A DNA stretch of 64,000 bases from Halichoerus grypus (GCF_964656455.1 NC_135719.1:5187163-5251162); one strand, 5' to 3'. Counted from the stretch's first letter, positions 24,116-35,870 are shown. The notes: generated by a model from the sequence alone, not told the origin. Translations and numbers: made by a program.

Positions 24116-24880
24116 TCCCGTTCTGATGTTGGCGTATGTTCTCTGACAGTTTTGACTTTTAATTTTGTTGTTTTCTAAATTTTTGTTTGGCTCTTCTTAC
24201 ATTTTTCAAATTCAGACAAAGAACCAAGAAATTGGAATCAGGTTTACAAACTTCATTGGCGATGAAGTTTAAAAGCAAAGTACAGAGAAGTATACTAGTA
24301 TGCCACCATTTGTGTAAAAAAAGGAGGAGCGGAAGTAATAGATATTCTTATTTGCTGTGCATGCATAATCCGTATTTGGAAGGACTTGCAAGAAACTAGT
24401 AATCAGGTTACCCATTGGGCATTGGGAACCGGACAGAAGGAAAACAACAGTGAGAGGTCGCCTCTTCACTGTCATCTTCATATCTTTTTATTTAAAAATG
24501 TAAACATATTACTTATTCAAATCATTTGATCTAAGCTGGTTGGTTATCTCTAAAAGCAATGGTTCTGGCAGAGCCTGAATTTTTCGTTAGTGATAGCTCT
24601 AATTGTCTGTGATTTATCTGTCCTCTGCATCCAAGAACCACTAAGAAGCACTCTTGCTTTATGCTGTGAGGTGTAGATCTTTGCCCTTTCTCTACTCTTC
24701 CCCACGGGACACCAGAACCCTTGGGGAAGTGGACAGTCCCGGATCTTGGGTCAGGGAGGAGGACTGTGGCCTGGCACTGCCTGGCCCTATTAGCCACAGC
24801 TTGACTGCGTGGGCGGTTAAGGGTTGCACACCCAATCCCACCATGGGCACCAGGGAGCAGTTCTCCTACAGTTCAGTCAG
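24116..24880. other. Intronic sequence, no element recognised
   Basis: AT-rich then mixed sequence. Nothing supported apart from chance open frames. Confidence 0.5.
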
Positions 24881-25670
24881 TTCTGATGCTATCTGGAGAC
24901 AGGATCCGATCCTACAGATTAAGGGCTCTGTCCCACCTGACTGCTCCCCTCCCCCTCACATGCACACAACTTCAGGTCCCCAACTTACCTACAACTTCTG
25001 TCCAACTTGGCTACAAGTCAGAAGTTCTTATGACCTCCTTCCTTTTTGGATTCATTTAATTTGCTAGAGTGGCTCACAGAACTCGGGGAAATAGTACTTA
25101 CGTTGACCAGTTTATTATAAAAGGATATGATAAAGGATGCAGATAGACATCCAGATGGAAGAGAGGCATAGGGCAAGGTGTATTGGAAGGGGCACAGAGC
25201 TTATGCTTTCTCTACTCTCCCCAAAACTCCATGTGTTGAACCCCATCCTTTTGGGTTTGTACACAGGCTTCATTACTAGGTATGAGTGATTAAATCATTG
25301 GCCACTGGTGACTGAGTCAACCTCCAGTCCCTCTCCCCTCCGGGGAGATGTGAGGGGCCCTGAAAGTCCAGTCTCCAACCACGCGGTTGATTCTTCTGAC
25401 AACCAGCCCTCACCTTTAAGTGTGTCCCAAAACTCACCTAATTAATATAATAAAAGACATCTTTGTTGCTCTCATCACTTAGGAAATTACAAGGCTTTTA
25501 GGAGCTCTATGCCAGAAACAGGGATGAAAACCAAGTATTTGTTATAAATCACAGTATCAGTTATAAAGCTGGTTTATGGGGAAAGGAAAGGGGAAAGGAG
25601 ATTAGTCCTTACCCTGATATAGGCAGAAGCTTCTAGCTTCTGGCACCCTGGCTCTCCCCTTCCCAGCTGT
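24880..25670 (-). mobile_element. LTR-like interspersed repeat (family not assigned)
   Basis: Landmarks AATTTGCTAGAGTGGCTCAC, CCAGTTTATTATAAAAGGAT, AACCCCATCCTTTTGGGTTT, TTAAATCATTGGCCACTGGT and GCTTTTAGGAGCTCTATGCC occur in this order in a widespread mammalian LTR-like repeat. No coding capacity. The family name was not recalled. Confidence 0.6.
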
Positions 25671-25699
25671 GGCACATCCCAGTGACAGTCCTGTGACTT

Positions 25700-26300
25700 T
25701 CCGTCTCTCCGTGATCATTATAAATTATTCCCAGGGAAACGAAAACAGGATTTTAACAAGATATCTGAACTCCCATGTTAATCGCAGCATTATTCACAAT
25801 AGCCAAGATATGGAAACAACCCAAATGCCCGTGAACAGATGGATGGATCAAAAAGATGTGGTCCATATGCACAATGGAATATTATTCAGGCACGAGAAAG
25901 GAGGATATCCTGCCATTTGCAACACCATAGATGGACCTTGAGCACATTATGCTAAGCGAGGTAGGCCAGAGAAAGAGAAGTACTGTACAGTATCACTTAT
26001 ATGTGGAATCTAAAAAAATTAAACTTGTAAAAGAGTAAAACAGCAGTGACCAGGGCGTGAGGGGAGAAGAGTGATGGTGTTTAGGGGTACAAGCTTGTCA
26101 CAAGTAGTAAATAAGCCACAGAGATGTAATGTACAGCATGATGAATGTAGACAGTATTCCACTGTAATTATTAATGTGATAAATACCACCATATGTGCAA
26201 TCATATTACCATATATGCCGTATTAAAGTAACATGCTGTATACTTTAAAGTTACACAATGTTAGGTATCAAATTTATTCAATAAAAAAAATAAGTGTAGA
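25700..26300 (+). mobile_element. L1 3' end, sense
   Basis: CGCAGCATTATTCACAATAG, GGAAACAACCCAAATGCCCG, GGAATATTATTCAGGCACGA and ACTTATATGTGGAATCTAAA, ending AATAAAAAAAATAAG. This is the only sizeable L1 in sense orientation to CRTC3. Confidence 0.85.
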
Positions 26301-27930
26301 AATGGAAAAAATTATTGCCTGGAACTCCAAAGGTTTTAAGATCTCAAAATTTTTCCAAAGAACAAATAAGTAAAATACACTGAAAATGAAAGAAAAAACC
26401 ATTAGCATTGGTCAGTAGGTTTCATTGTGGTTTTAGAGCAAATATCTGAATTATTGCACTGGTTAAACATATTTTACTTTTAATCTCTAGTTTATAATCC
26501 ACGCTGATCGCACACCCCACTGTGGAATATCAGATGAAATACAAAAAAAATCACCGCAAAATGTTGAAATCCCACAGACGTAACCAAGTTCACTAGTGCT
26601 AGTTTTCCTTTTCCACTTTCTAGGGTACCAGGTACTGAGGGATGGGTGATGTTAGGGCTGTGTTAGTACCTAATCTGAGTCAGCTGAACTCCCACTCTTC
26701 TTGCAACTAAGGAAGCTGGTTGATGACCGTTTTCTTTTCTGGGCTGCACTGGTGGGGACCCAACACAGGATCAAATCATTAGCTTTATGAGCTTCATTCC
26801 TGGCCACTCAGTAGCTCCCCAGGCTCCACGGGGCTGGGCCCTGGGATCAAAATGGGACATCCGCACCGCCCCTTCCCTCCTCCCTCTTCCCAGAAGTGAG
26901 GCCGTCTGAGCCTGCATAGGCAGGGCCAGCCTGGCTCATCCCTCCAGTTACAGGCCAGACCTGGAGAAAGGCCCATCTTGCTTGTAAGGGACAGACCCTG
27001 CCGACCCGTTGGGAACCAAGACGCCGTCAGTGCCGCCCCCGGCGTGGAGCTCAGTAGCCCATCCAAGGGAGGGAGAGCAGCTCACGTCCGTTTTCCCCTG
27101 CCCTGTCTGTAGGCAGAGGTGGGCACTTGCAGATAAGAAAAAAAGGCTTCCTTTTATGAGTTCTGCCCATTTTTCTATTTGGTTGACAAAAGGAATGCCC
27201 AACCAACTGAACTCAAAGAGTCTCCAAACAAGCAACCGGACTCGCAGTTTTAACTCAAATTCAGTGAAGAACTCGGTCCCACCGACACGTTCTTCCACTG
27301 ATGTAGCTTGCTTGCTTCCTTCTGGAGAAGAACCCTCTGATGATGATGAATTTTTAGAAACCTCTCATCCGGGCAGATTCCCTCAAGAGATTTCTCCAGG
27401 GACGTGTCCCAGCTCCATGTAAGGGAAAACATAGCAGAAGCACGGCTGCATGAGAGAGGAGTGGCCGGCCTGGGAAAGTGGTGGGTCCCGTCGCTAGCAC
27501 GGCCGCCGGGGGGCTGCACGGGCCTCCCCGACTCTCCCGAGTGCGCGTGCGGCCGGCTGCGCGCTGTGTGTGTCTCCGGGAGCGAGGACCCACACGAGGA
27601 GAAGTACCTGGGCTCTTGGAAATCGAAAACAGGATATATTTTTTTAACTCAGTATGCTCTATTTAGGATTGCCATGTGCTATTGTAGCTAACTAAATGTA
27701 CCAGATTATTTTATTCACCCCAAAAAACATTTTCTCATGATACTTTTCTAGCTCCTTTGGGAAATCATGCACTGATTTTGTCTTTTAAAGTCATGTAAAA
27801 AAAGTATTTTAGTCATAATTTTTGCTGGCTGTGTGGTAGAGAACCTCACCTTTTGCATGTCTTTGGAAGTTATTGGGGTAAAGCTTAAAAAGTGTTACAG
27901 TGCCACAATTTTAATTTTTAAATAGTAAAC
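26300..27930. other. Intronic block without recognised repeats; GC-rich patch at 27000-27610
   Basis: No repeat recognised. 27113-27416 is open in one frame for about 100 codons and is bounded by AG and GTAAGG; see findings. The CG-rich patch 27480-27600 follows it. Confidence 0.5.
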
Positions 27931-27935
27931 TTTTG

Positions 27936-28089
27936 GGGGCGCCTGGGTGGCTCAGTGGGTTAAACATCCAACTCTTGATTTCGGCTTAGGTCATGGTCTC
28001 GGGGTTGTGAGATAGAACCCCCCGCCCGCCACGCACCACACATGCTCTCACCCACTCTCTCACATAAATAAATCTTTTAAAAAATTAAA
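27936..28089 (+). mobile_element. Short CAN-SINE (+)
   Basis: GGGGGCGCCTGGGTGGCTCA to ACATAAATAAATCTTTTAAA. The AC-rich middle replaces the usual CT-rich part. Confidence 0.9.
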
Positions 28090-28093
28090 CTTT

Positions 28094-28281
28094 TTTTTTT
28101 AAAAGATTTTATTTATTTATTTGACAGAGAGAGACACAGCGAAAGAGGGAACACAAGGGGGAGTGGGAGAGGGAGAAGCAGGCTTCCCACGGAGTACCGA
28201 TGCGGGGCTCGATCCCAGGACCCAGGGATCATGACCTGAGCCGAAGGCAGACGCTTAACGACTGAGCCACCCAGGCGCCCC
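28094..28281 (-). mobile_element. Young CAN-SINE facing the 27936 copy
   Basis: GACAGAGAGAGACACAGCGA, TTAACGACTGAGCCACCC, GGCGCCCC. Target duplication AAAATTAAACTTTTT on both sides. It forms an inverted pair with the preceding SINE. Confidence 0.94.
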
Positions 28282-28289
28282 CCAAAATT

Positions 28290-28760
28290 AAACTTTTTAT
28301 TTGGAAATGTAAAATGTACTCAAAAGTAAGGAATAAAATAATGAATGCCCCCCTTATACTCATCACCTGTTTCAATATTTTTTTCCAGTTTTATTGAGAT
28401 ACAGTTGACATGTAAATTATATTAGTTCAAGGTATACAACATAATGATTTGCTGTATGTATATGTTGTGAAATGGTCGTCACAATAAGTTTAGTTAACAT
28501 CCGTCACTTAACAGTTACATTTTTTTTCTTGTGATGAGAACTTTTAAGATCTCCTCTCTCAGCAACTTTCGGATGTACAATATTGTTAACCACCGCCGCC
28601 GTGCTGTCCATGACATTCCCAGAACTTACTTAGCTTAACCTGGAAGTTTGTACCTTTGGACCACCTTCACCCCCACCTCCCATCCCCCAATAATTTTCAA
28701 CATTTTGTCAGTTTCATTTATCCCCCTCCTTGCTTTTTTTTTTTTTAATTCCAAATTACA
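28290..28760 (-). mobile_element. L1 3' UTR fragments, antisense, nested
   Basis: TTTATTGAGATACAGTTGAC and GCTGTCCATGACATTCCCAG are reverse L1 3' sequence. They sit inside an older L1 3' end (CTCATCACCTGTTTCAATAT before, TAATTTTCAACATTTTGTCA after). Confidence 0.75.
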
Positions 28761-28817
28761 GATTTCTTCTAAACTCAGCAACATGTCTTACCACGTTTCA
28801 TCACAGTGGTTTAGGCA

Positions 28818-29070
28818 GTGTGATTGGGAATGCAGTGATTGTGATTGGGAAGGCAGTGATTGTGATTGGGAAGGCAGTGTGATTGGGAAGGCAGTGATTG
28901 TGATTGGGAAGGCAGTGTGATTGGGAAGGCAGTGTGATTGGGAAGGCAGTGATTGTGATTGGGAAGGCAGTGATTGTGATTGGGAAGGCAGTGATTGTGA
29001 TTGGGAAGGCAGTGATTGTGATTGGGAAGGCAGTGATTGTGATTGGGAAGGCAGTGTGATTGGGAATGAG
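28818..29070 (+). repeat. Minisatellite of 21-bp and 17-bp units
   Basis: Thirteen units: eight 21-bp units ending GTGATTGGGAAGGCA with an extra GTGATT at the start, and five 17-bp units GTGTGATTGGGAAGGCA. Unit order is S L L S L S S L L L L L S. Internal units appear identical by eye; only the first and last short units carry changes (GGGAATGCA, GGGAATGAG). Such homogeneity suggests recent expansion. Confidence 0.98.
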
Positions 29071-29699
29071 AGAGGGAAGGGAGCAGGGATAAAGGTGGTC
29101 AGCAGCGGTGGGGGGGTGTTCCTTACCTCCCGTCCCTACTGCAGGAGGAGGCCTGTGCTGAGATGCAGCTGGGCTCAGGCACCCTGACCCCCTTTCCTGC
29201 CTGATCTGAAGTACCCCCGCCCCCCGATCTGTCTGGCCTCCGAGGACACCTATGGCCTCACTCTGCTGGCCAGCTGCGGTCCTATATAGCCTTGTATAAC
29301 CTGCCTCTGGACCGGCCTCCTTTGCCCTGTTACTGCTCAAGTTGTAGCTCGCGAAAACCAACTCTCTGCTTCCACAGCTCCTCATCATTGTCGTCATCGT
29401 AAGAGGCAAATCAGCTTCTTCTGGAGGAAATAACTGGGCAGGCCCAGTTTACCCAGAACTAATCTCTGGGGTCATGATCATAGCCGCAGAGTTAGAGGTC
29501 AGACTGCACTCAACAGAAGGCCTCCCTCTCTACCAAACACATCACACCAGGCAGGAGAATGGGGCAGGAATGGGCAGCTTCAGACTTCTTCCTTTGTGGG
29601 GGCTCATGTGGCATTTCTGGAAAGATAGTAAGATGCCTTTAGAGGCTTGGGGTCTGCATTAGCCCTTACCGTGCCCACACTCATCCCGGAGGGGCTGAA

Positions 29700-29960
29700 G
29701 GGGAAACCCTTCATTTTATTATGGAAAACTTTAGCCATCCACAAAAGTAGAAAGAGAATAATAAACTCCCATATAGCTGTCACCAGTTTCAATAATTATC
29801 AGCATTTTGTCACTTAAACTTTCTGATCATGCACCCTCGCAGTAAAAAAGAGTTTTATATCCCCAATCTGGGTATCTCTGTTTGTTTATAAATTATAGAC
29901 ACATACACTCTACTGTTATATCATGTACACAAAAAGTAGAAAACTGAGTAGAAACAGAGC
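29700..29960 (-). mobile_element. L1 3' end, antisense
   Basis: TTTATTATGGAAAACTTTAG, ATAAACTCCCATATAGCTGT and ATTATCAGCATTTTGTCACT are reverse L1M 3' sequence. Confidence 0.75.
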
Positions 29961-30306
29961 TTCTAGTGTCTTCTTTACACCTTGTACACATCTTGTACGC
30001 CCCCTGAGGGGCACACACTCTGCTTTGGAGCCCAGTTATTTGGAAACAGAATGATAGAGCAAATGTGTATGGGAACCCACTGTGCTGAGAGGGAAGACTC
30101 TGGGGGCAGGATGACAGGTCTCACTACTTCTAGCCACTGCATCGGTGGGATGTCATCCCCACCTCTTCAGATAAGAAGGTGTGCAGCCCGGCCCAGGACG
30201 CTGACCCGTCTGCCCCTTCCTGAACAGGAGCCCCCAGTGAACCCTGGGCCCCACACTCTGGGTGCGTTTTATGCTTTGCTCTTTTTTCTTTCTTTCTTTC
30301 TTTCTT

Positions 30307-30520
30307 TTAAGATTTTATTTATTTATTTGACACAGAGAGAGAGAGAGAGCACAAGCAGGGGGAGGGGCAGAGGGAGAAGCAGACTCCCCACTGAGCAGGG
30401 AACCTGACACAGGGCTTGATCCCAGGACCCTGGGATCATCACCTGAGTCATGATCTCATGACCTGCCTTATTTCCCACACGTGTTAAGTCTTCTAACCGA
30501 CTGAGCCACCCAGGCACCCC
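30307..30520 (-). mobile_element. CAN-SINE with a foreign insert
   Basis: Antisense SINE from TTTAAGATTTTATTTATT to CAGGCACCCC. In place of the usual CCGAAGGCAGACGCT there is a longer stretch, of which 30461-30493 nearly matches 31554-31586. A CTTT run at 30284-30306 precedes it. Confidence 0.93.
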
Positions 30521-30585
30521 GCTTTGCTGTTACTTCTTATTCTGACAGATTATTTCTCCTGGCCCTCCAAGGTCATTTTGATTGC

Positions 30586-30586
<1 letters not shown>

Positions 30587-30634
<48 letters not shown>
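30587..30634 (+). repeat. (TG)n microsatellite
   Basis: About 24 uninterrupted TG units. Confidence 0.98.
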
Positions 30635-30636
<2 letters not shown>

Positions 30637-32195
30637 GACCTTTGCTGCCATAAGAAACAAACTTTTATCTCTGTCATTTTTCAGAGTAATCTTTTAGTTT
30701 ATCTCATTAACTTTACTTCCCTTTTAGTTTTCGTTTATAATAAGGAGGAGGAAGGGGCAACATAAGGGCCCCAGATGTGGTGATAGGGCAGGTCTCTAGC
30801 CTCAAGGTGGGGTGCCAGCTCTGTTCTTTGTAACTTCTTTGCACCTTCATGGTAGGGCTCGTTTGGTCCTTTGGAGATCGCACCCCAAATTCATTTGGTC
30901 AAAAAGGGTATAGTCTCCAGGTTAAAAAACACACAAACAAAAACCAAAACATCCCTGTGGTGATTCAGGGGCTCTAAGGACCAAATCACCCTGCCAGGCT
31001 GGAGTAAGACTGGCCCGCTGCTGAGAGAGAAGCCTCACCTCGTTCCCCGAAGTTAGGAGCTTTACAGTCTGGTGGACCCAAGACCTCACCCTCTGGCAGG
31101 TGTGTAGGCGCCAGCCCCGGCCTGGTCCTGACCCCACAGACGGCAAAGGAAGAGCCTGGGGCCTGCAGTGAGGGAGGAGGAGCAGGTCTGACTCCGGAGA
31201 TTTGTAAAGGAGTTGGGTTTTTTTGATTTTTTTGATGGTGGTATAATAGAGTCTCTAATCCAGCCATGAAATCGTTTTTCTTCTGCACAGTTTATAAGGT
31301 AAAATTAAAATGGTCCGTGTAACCCCAAGGCAGTGAATTAATAGCCTCTTCTCTGTTGTGGGCAGGTCCTCACGACTCCCGCTCCTCATCATGAGAACCA
31401 AGGGACATACAGGCTGCGGCTGGACTGATCCCCAGCTGGGCTCACAAGAGAGGCACAGTTGTCCCTTTGTTAGACTTGCCCTTTGACAAAGAGGGGCCTG
31501 TAGCAGCTTCCATTAACTGGAGCCTGCATTAAAAAGCCCCGCAAGCTCAAGGAACCTGCCCTATTTCCCACACGTGTTAAATCTTCACTCTTGCCCACGA
31601 GAAGTTCCTTCAGTCCTAGAGGCCAATCTTTCATAACTTCCCAAGAACTAAAGCAGTGAACTAAAGGACACCATCACGGGCGGGCCGGAAGTCCTGCAGA
31701 GCACAAGAGTGAGTGTAAGTGTGACCTCGAGGCCACGCGTGGGCTCGCCCTCTCCAGGGGAAACTTCCAGCCAGTCCGCTGTCCCACCCCGCCCTGCTGG
31801 GGAGGAGGGACAGCACAACAGAGGAATTTAGAATGATTGAAGCAGCATCTTAATTCTCTAGGAGGAGGCGTGGGATGGTCAATAAATAGCCTTGGGACTT
31901 TCAGCCAACCTTTTATCAGATACGAGGTTCGACAGCTGTGGTTGGCACTGCTGGGTCCAATAGCAAGTCGCAGATGTGCTGCTCATGCTGCAGGACAGTC
32001 CGAGATCCCAGCGGGGCTGGTGTCCTTCCATCAAATCTTAGCTCTTCGGTAGATTTACGAGAATGTAATTTTATCTGGAAAATTTCCTACCTTTTTACTT
32101 TCTTTCCGTGGTGTGCCAGCAAAAATCCACTCACAGTCTCAGGAACAACTGATTTTATGTAGGCTCCTTAGCCAAGGAGGCAAAACAGCGAGGTG
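30635..32195. other. Intronic sequence, no element recognised
   Basis: Mixed composition with chance open frames only. Contains the 33-bp partner (31554-31586) of the insert in the SINE at 30307. Confidence 0.5.
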
Positions 32196-32199
32196 AGCC

Positions 32200-32320
32200 C
32201 AACCCTGCAGGAGGCTCAGGGTCCTGAGTTCAAGCTTCTAGTTGTTACTAGCTGTGTCACCTTGAGAAAAGCCCCTCCTCATTCTGGATCCTGGTTTCTC
32301 ATCTGAAGAAGGAAAGCATG
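32200..32320 (+). mobile_element. MIR fragment, sense
   Basis: TACTAGCTGTGTCACCTTGA then GGTTTCTCATCTGAAGAAGG matches the MIR core. Confidence 0.75.
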
Positions 32321-32512
32321 GAGCTGGGGGGCTGGTGAGGTCAGCAGTCCCTTTGCTTTTACTTGTGAAGCTCACCCTAATGAGCCAGCAGCCCCCGTTC
32401 CTTCCTCTTGCTCATCCCCATGAAAACGGGATGGCCCAGTTTGTTAGGCTCAGGTAAGACGTGATGGAAGACCTGAGGGGGCTCCCTTCTGAGTGCTCCC
32501 CTTGGGTGTTCT

Positions 32513-32707
32513 TTTTTTTTTTCCTTTTTTTAAAAAAGATTTTTATTTGAGAGAGAGAGAGCATAAGCAGGGGGAGCTGCAGAGGGAGAGAGAGAAGCAG
32601 ACTCCCCACTGAGCAGGGAGCCCGATGCGGGGCTCAGTCCCGAGACTCCAGGACCATAACCTGAGCCAGAGGCAGACGCTTAACCGACTGAGCCACCCAG
32701 GCGCCCC
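32513..32707 (-). mobile_element. CAN-SINE (-)
   Basis: Full copy ending GAGCCACCCAGGCGCCCC. Target duplication CCCCTTGGGTGTTCTT (left) and CCCCTTGGGGGTTCTT (right). Confidence 0.95.
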
Positions 32708-33143
32708 ACCCCTTGGGGGTTCTTAACTGATTCTGTTGCTTAGAGGCTTTCTTTGCTTCCTGGTTCGCTGCTGAGATGGGTGAGGTTGCTACCTAAGTCA
32801 CCCCTAGTTTAGGCAAGTCCCCTGTCCTCACACCATAAGGTAACAGGGACGTCACATGGAGCACATCCTCTGTATTGTCGAAGCTGCCTGCCAGGATGTA
32901 TTTCTAGTGTTGACAGTGGTATTCCAGGAGAACATATGCTTCTCTTACAGGAGTTTTATCTTTTTTTTCTTGATCTGTAGTCATCATGCGTGCCAGTGGA
33001 GCTATTGAAAGTTGCCTTAGGTAGAATTGTTTGTTTGAATACCGTTCGGGCACCCCTTTGTAAAGACGCTGCAGTTAGGATATTCTGGGTCAAGGCTTTT
33101 TGAAGAAACTGTTTGCATGCTTCATCCTGGTATTCTGCATGTT

Positions 33144-33360
33144 TTGTTTTTATTTTATTTCATTTTTATTTTTTTGAGAGAGAGCGCACACATGCATGTG
33201 AGCTGGGGTAGGGAGGGGCAGAGGGAGAGAGAGAATCTTAAGCAGATTCCACACTCAGGGCAGAGCCTGATGTGGGGCTTGATCTCACGACCCTGAGATC
33301 ATGACCTGAGCCGAAATCAAGAGTGGGATGCTTAACCGACTGAGCCACCCCAGGCACCCC
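33144..33360 (-). mobile_element. Older CAN-SINE (-)
   Basis: TTTATTTTTTTGAGAGAGAG to CCACCCCAGGCACCCC. The flanks CTGCATGTTTTGTTTT and GTGCATGTTTTAAATA are similar. Confidence 0.9.
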
Positions 33361-33515
33361 GTGTGCATGTTTTAAATACATTTTTATTTATCTTTTTAAA
33401 TACATCTTTAAAAACTCACTAAAGCTTCTTACAATGTAAAAACATATTTAGTCATCCTATTAGCATTTAGAAATTCATTTTTCACCTGAGAAAATTTGCA
33501 AATTATAGTTCTCCC

Positions 33516-33708
33516 TTTTTTTAAAGATTTTTATTTATTTACTTATTTGACAGAGAGAGAGCACAAGCAGGGGGAGCTGCAGAGGGAGAGAGAGAAGCAG
33601 ACTCCCCGCTGAGCGGGGAGCCCAACGCAGGGCTCTATCCCAGGACCCTGGGATCATGACCTGAGCCGAAGGCAGACACCCAACTGACTGAGCCACCCAG
33701 GCACTCCA
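33516..33708 (-). mobile_element. CAN-SINE (-)
   Basis: Full copy ending GAGCCACCCAGGCACTCC. Target duplication AGTTCTCCCTTTTTT and AGTTCTCCCTCTTTT. Confidence 0.94.
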
Positions 33709-33819
33709 GTTCTCCCTCTTTTAATAACATCGTATAGAAATACCATCATAAGCTAGAATTGATCTTTGTAGCAAGAAAAAAGTGCTACTTGGTCCTTCAC
33801 GGGCAAAGAATATACTGTA

Positions 33820-33945
33820 GCCAGCTGCTCAGTCGGTTAAGCCTCTGCCTTCAGCTCAAGTCATAATCTCGGAGTCCTGGGATCAAGCTCTCACACTTGA
33901 GCTCATTTCATAACAAGGGCTTAGTAGGAATCTGCTTATGGCTTA
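33820..33945 (+). mobile_element. Disrupted CAN-SINE (+)
   Basis: GCTCAGTCGGTTAAGCCTCT, TCATAATCTCGGAGTCCTGG and, after about 20 foreign bases (near 33896-33920), TAGTAGGAATCTGCTT. Head and tail are missing. Confidence 0.75.
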
Positions 33946-34117
33946 TTAGTCACGTGGAAAGGTCTGGGGTTTCTAATTAACCACAAACGTGATATGCTAA
34001 CATTGTGGTACATCTGCTAAAAGGGTTAATGCAAATATAGGTCACGTTGATAGATCAGCAGTGCCTAATCAGAGGAAGTATTTTTTCCCCTAGGAAAGGT
34101 AAGGAAAGTCAGCTGCA

Positions 34118-35870
34118 ACTTTTCAGCCATTCATGCCAGGCTGCAGCTCTCCGAGGTGACGCGAGGTGGGCAGCAGATGGGCGCCTACACACACAAAGAT
34201 GCCTAAATGAGATCTTGGGCCCCTGGGGGGTGCTCGGAGCGCTCGGTAGTCTACGCCATTGACTCTGGACTTCTCCCCGGAAATGCACAACTCCGCTTCT
34301 GTGGAAGATTTAGACATCCTGTTTCATCTCAGAAAGAGTTCTCCGTCAGTATTGCCCCCTTCACGCCACCCTCCCCCCAGCAGCCATCCTAATACCTGCA
34401 TACCTGAGCCAGTTTGCCGTCCACACGGAGATATTTGCAGAAACAATCAGGAGCCCGAGACCAGGGCTGTGTGCACGTGGACATCCAGTTCTCAGCAGCG
34501 CCTTGAACTCGAGATGTGCCTCCTTCCCCCCAAAGCCCAACCACAGAATTGGTGAGAATTGGCTGCAGCCAACTCAGGAGTCACTCTGACCCCCTGCCCC
34601 CCACCCCGAACCCCGCTCATTGCCCTTCACTGTTGAGGTCTGTGGACCCTTGGTGTTCGGGCTGCGCTCCAACTGCAGTCTGCCTTCTCTCAGATTTGGT
34701 GACTGACGCCCAGAATCCACCTTTCCCCTGCCTCGGGTGACCACTCCATCCTTTCTTCCCACACTCAGCCCCTGGCAGTTAGGTCACAATGTGAAGCAGA
34801 ATTTGATAGCTTACCCCTTCGCTGCTAAGGTTCCTGGGTGAGCCTCCTGGTGCCAAAGCTCATCGTCAGGCTGCCGACGCGGGCGCCTCTGCATTATCTC
34901 GGCTGCCACTGAGAACATTGCCCCCCGGTGTGCCGCTCCCATCTGCTGTCTAGTGCCCAGGGGGCCGTGTGAAGACTTGTGCTGACTCAGGCCCTGCAGA
35001 GATTATTGCACCCCCCATCTGTGTATGGATTTCGGAATAAAAACCGTTAAGCCATCCCAAGACAAAAAGGAAGGGAAATCCAGCTCAATTCTGATTTTTC
35101 CCACAATGATACTTTGAACGTTATTGGGCACCCTCTCAAGTAGATCCTTCCTCTTCTGCGTTGGCCTTGCCTTGCTGGTGCCCTAAGCATGTGCTTGGTC
35201 TATCTGTGGGTGGTCCAGCACTGGCGCCCCGACATCAACGGGAAGGAGCTCTTGTAGATGGAGGCACAGAAGCTTTCTTGTCTTCATTTGGTGTCTGGGT
35301 CCCGTGTTCTGAAACAGGATGGCGTTTGGCCGAGTCCGAGCCTGAGGCCATCCTCAAAACACATAGGAACCAATTTGCAGGCTCTTTCGACTTGGCACCC
35401 CTCTTGGTGCTCTTCAAAAAATATAGGACTCTCTGTCTCACTGCGGCCTCTCTCTGCTGTCACTACTGTATTAGTCAGCTTTGCTGTGGGAACAACCATT
35501 CCCCAAACTCTGGGACTTTGAGCACGCTTTTTTTTTTTTTTTTAAACTCCTCCTTGCTGTTGTTGTGGCTCTCCTCCACGTCTCTTCTCCTTCAGAGGCC
35601 GAGGGAGCATCCCTATCTGGGCATGGAATTCTCATGGCAGCAGGAAAAGAGTATGAGAGGTTCTGTTTGGACAAACGCATATCAACGTCTGCTCATGAGC
35701 CATTGGCCGAAGCCAGTCACAGGGCCCTGCCAATGTTCTTTTCAGCCATTCGTCCCAGGTGGCAGCTTTTAGAGGTGCCCTGGCATGGGAGGCAGATGGG
35801 TGCCTAATGAAGATCTAGGTCCCTTGGGGATACTTTGGGAGGCTCAGAATACTGAGTGAGCCCCTAACAG
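34118..35870 (+). repeat. Pair of similar ~130-bp segments, family unknown
   Basis: 34125-34250 and 35740-35860 align from CTTTTCAGCCATTC through CAGATGGGCGCCT / CAGATGGGTGCCT to GAGATCTTGGGCCCCTGGGG / AAGATCTAGGTCCCTTGGGG. The first copy has an extra stretch of about 18 bp. Sequence between the copies is not repeated as far as I see. An LTR-like start (TGTATTAGTCAGCTTTGCTG) lies at 35468. Confidence 0.65.

Noticed and set aside
25669..25941. Frame with [20 protein letters not shown]
   Set aside because: This is the L1 3' region read through; a broken relic of LINE sequence, not a host gene.
28818..29070. Regular repeats resembling a CRISPR array
   Set aside because: Units are contiguous without unique spacers, in a mammalian intron; it is a minisatellite.
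28801..29409. 202-codon open frame on the - strand
   Set aside because: Its repeats are the minisatellite read in one frame (PITITAF pattern); not a protein.
35161..35772. 203-codon open frame on the + strand
   Set aside because: Overlaps LTR-like and repeated sequence and includes a poly(T)-derived Phe run; no recognisable protein.
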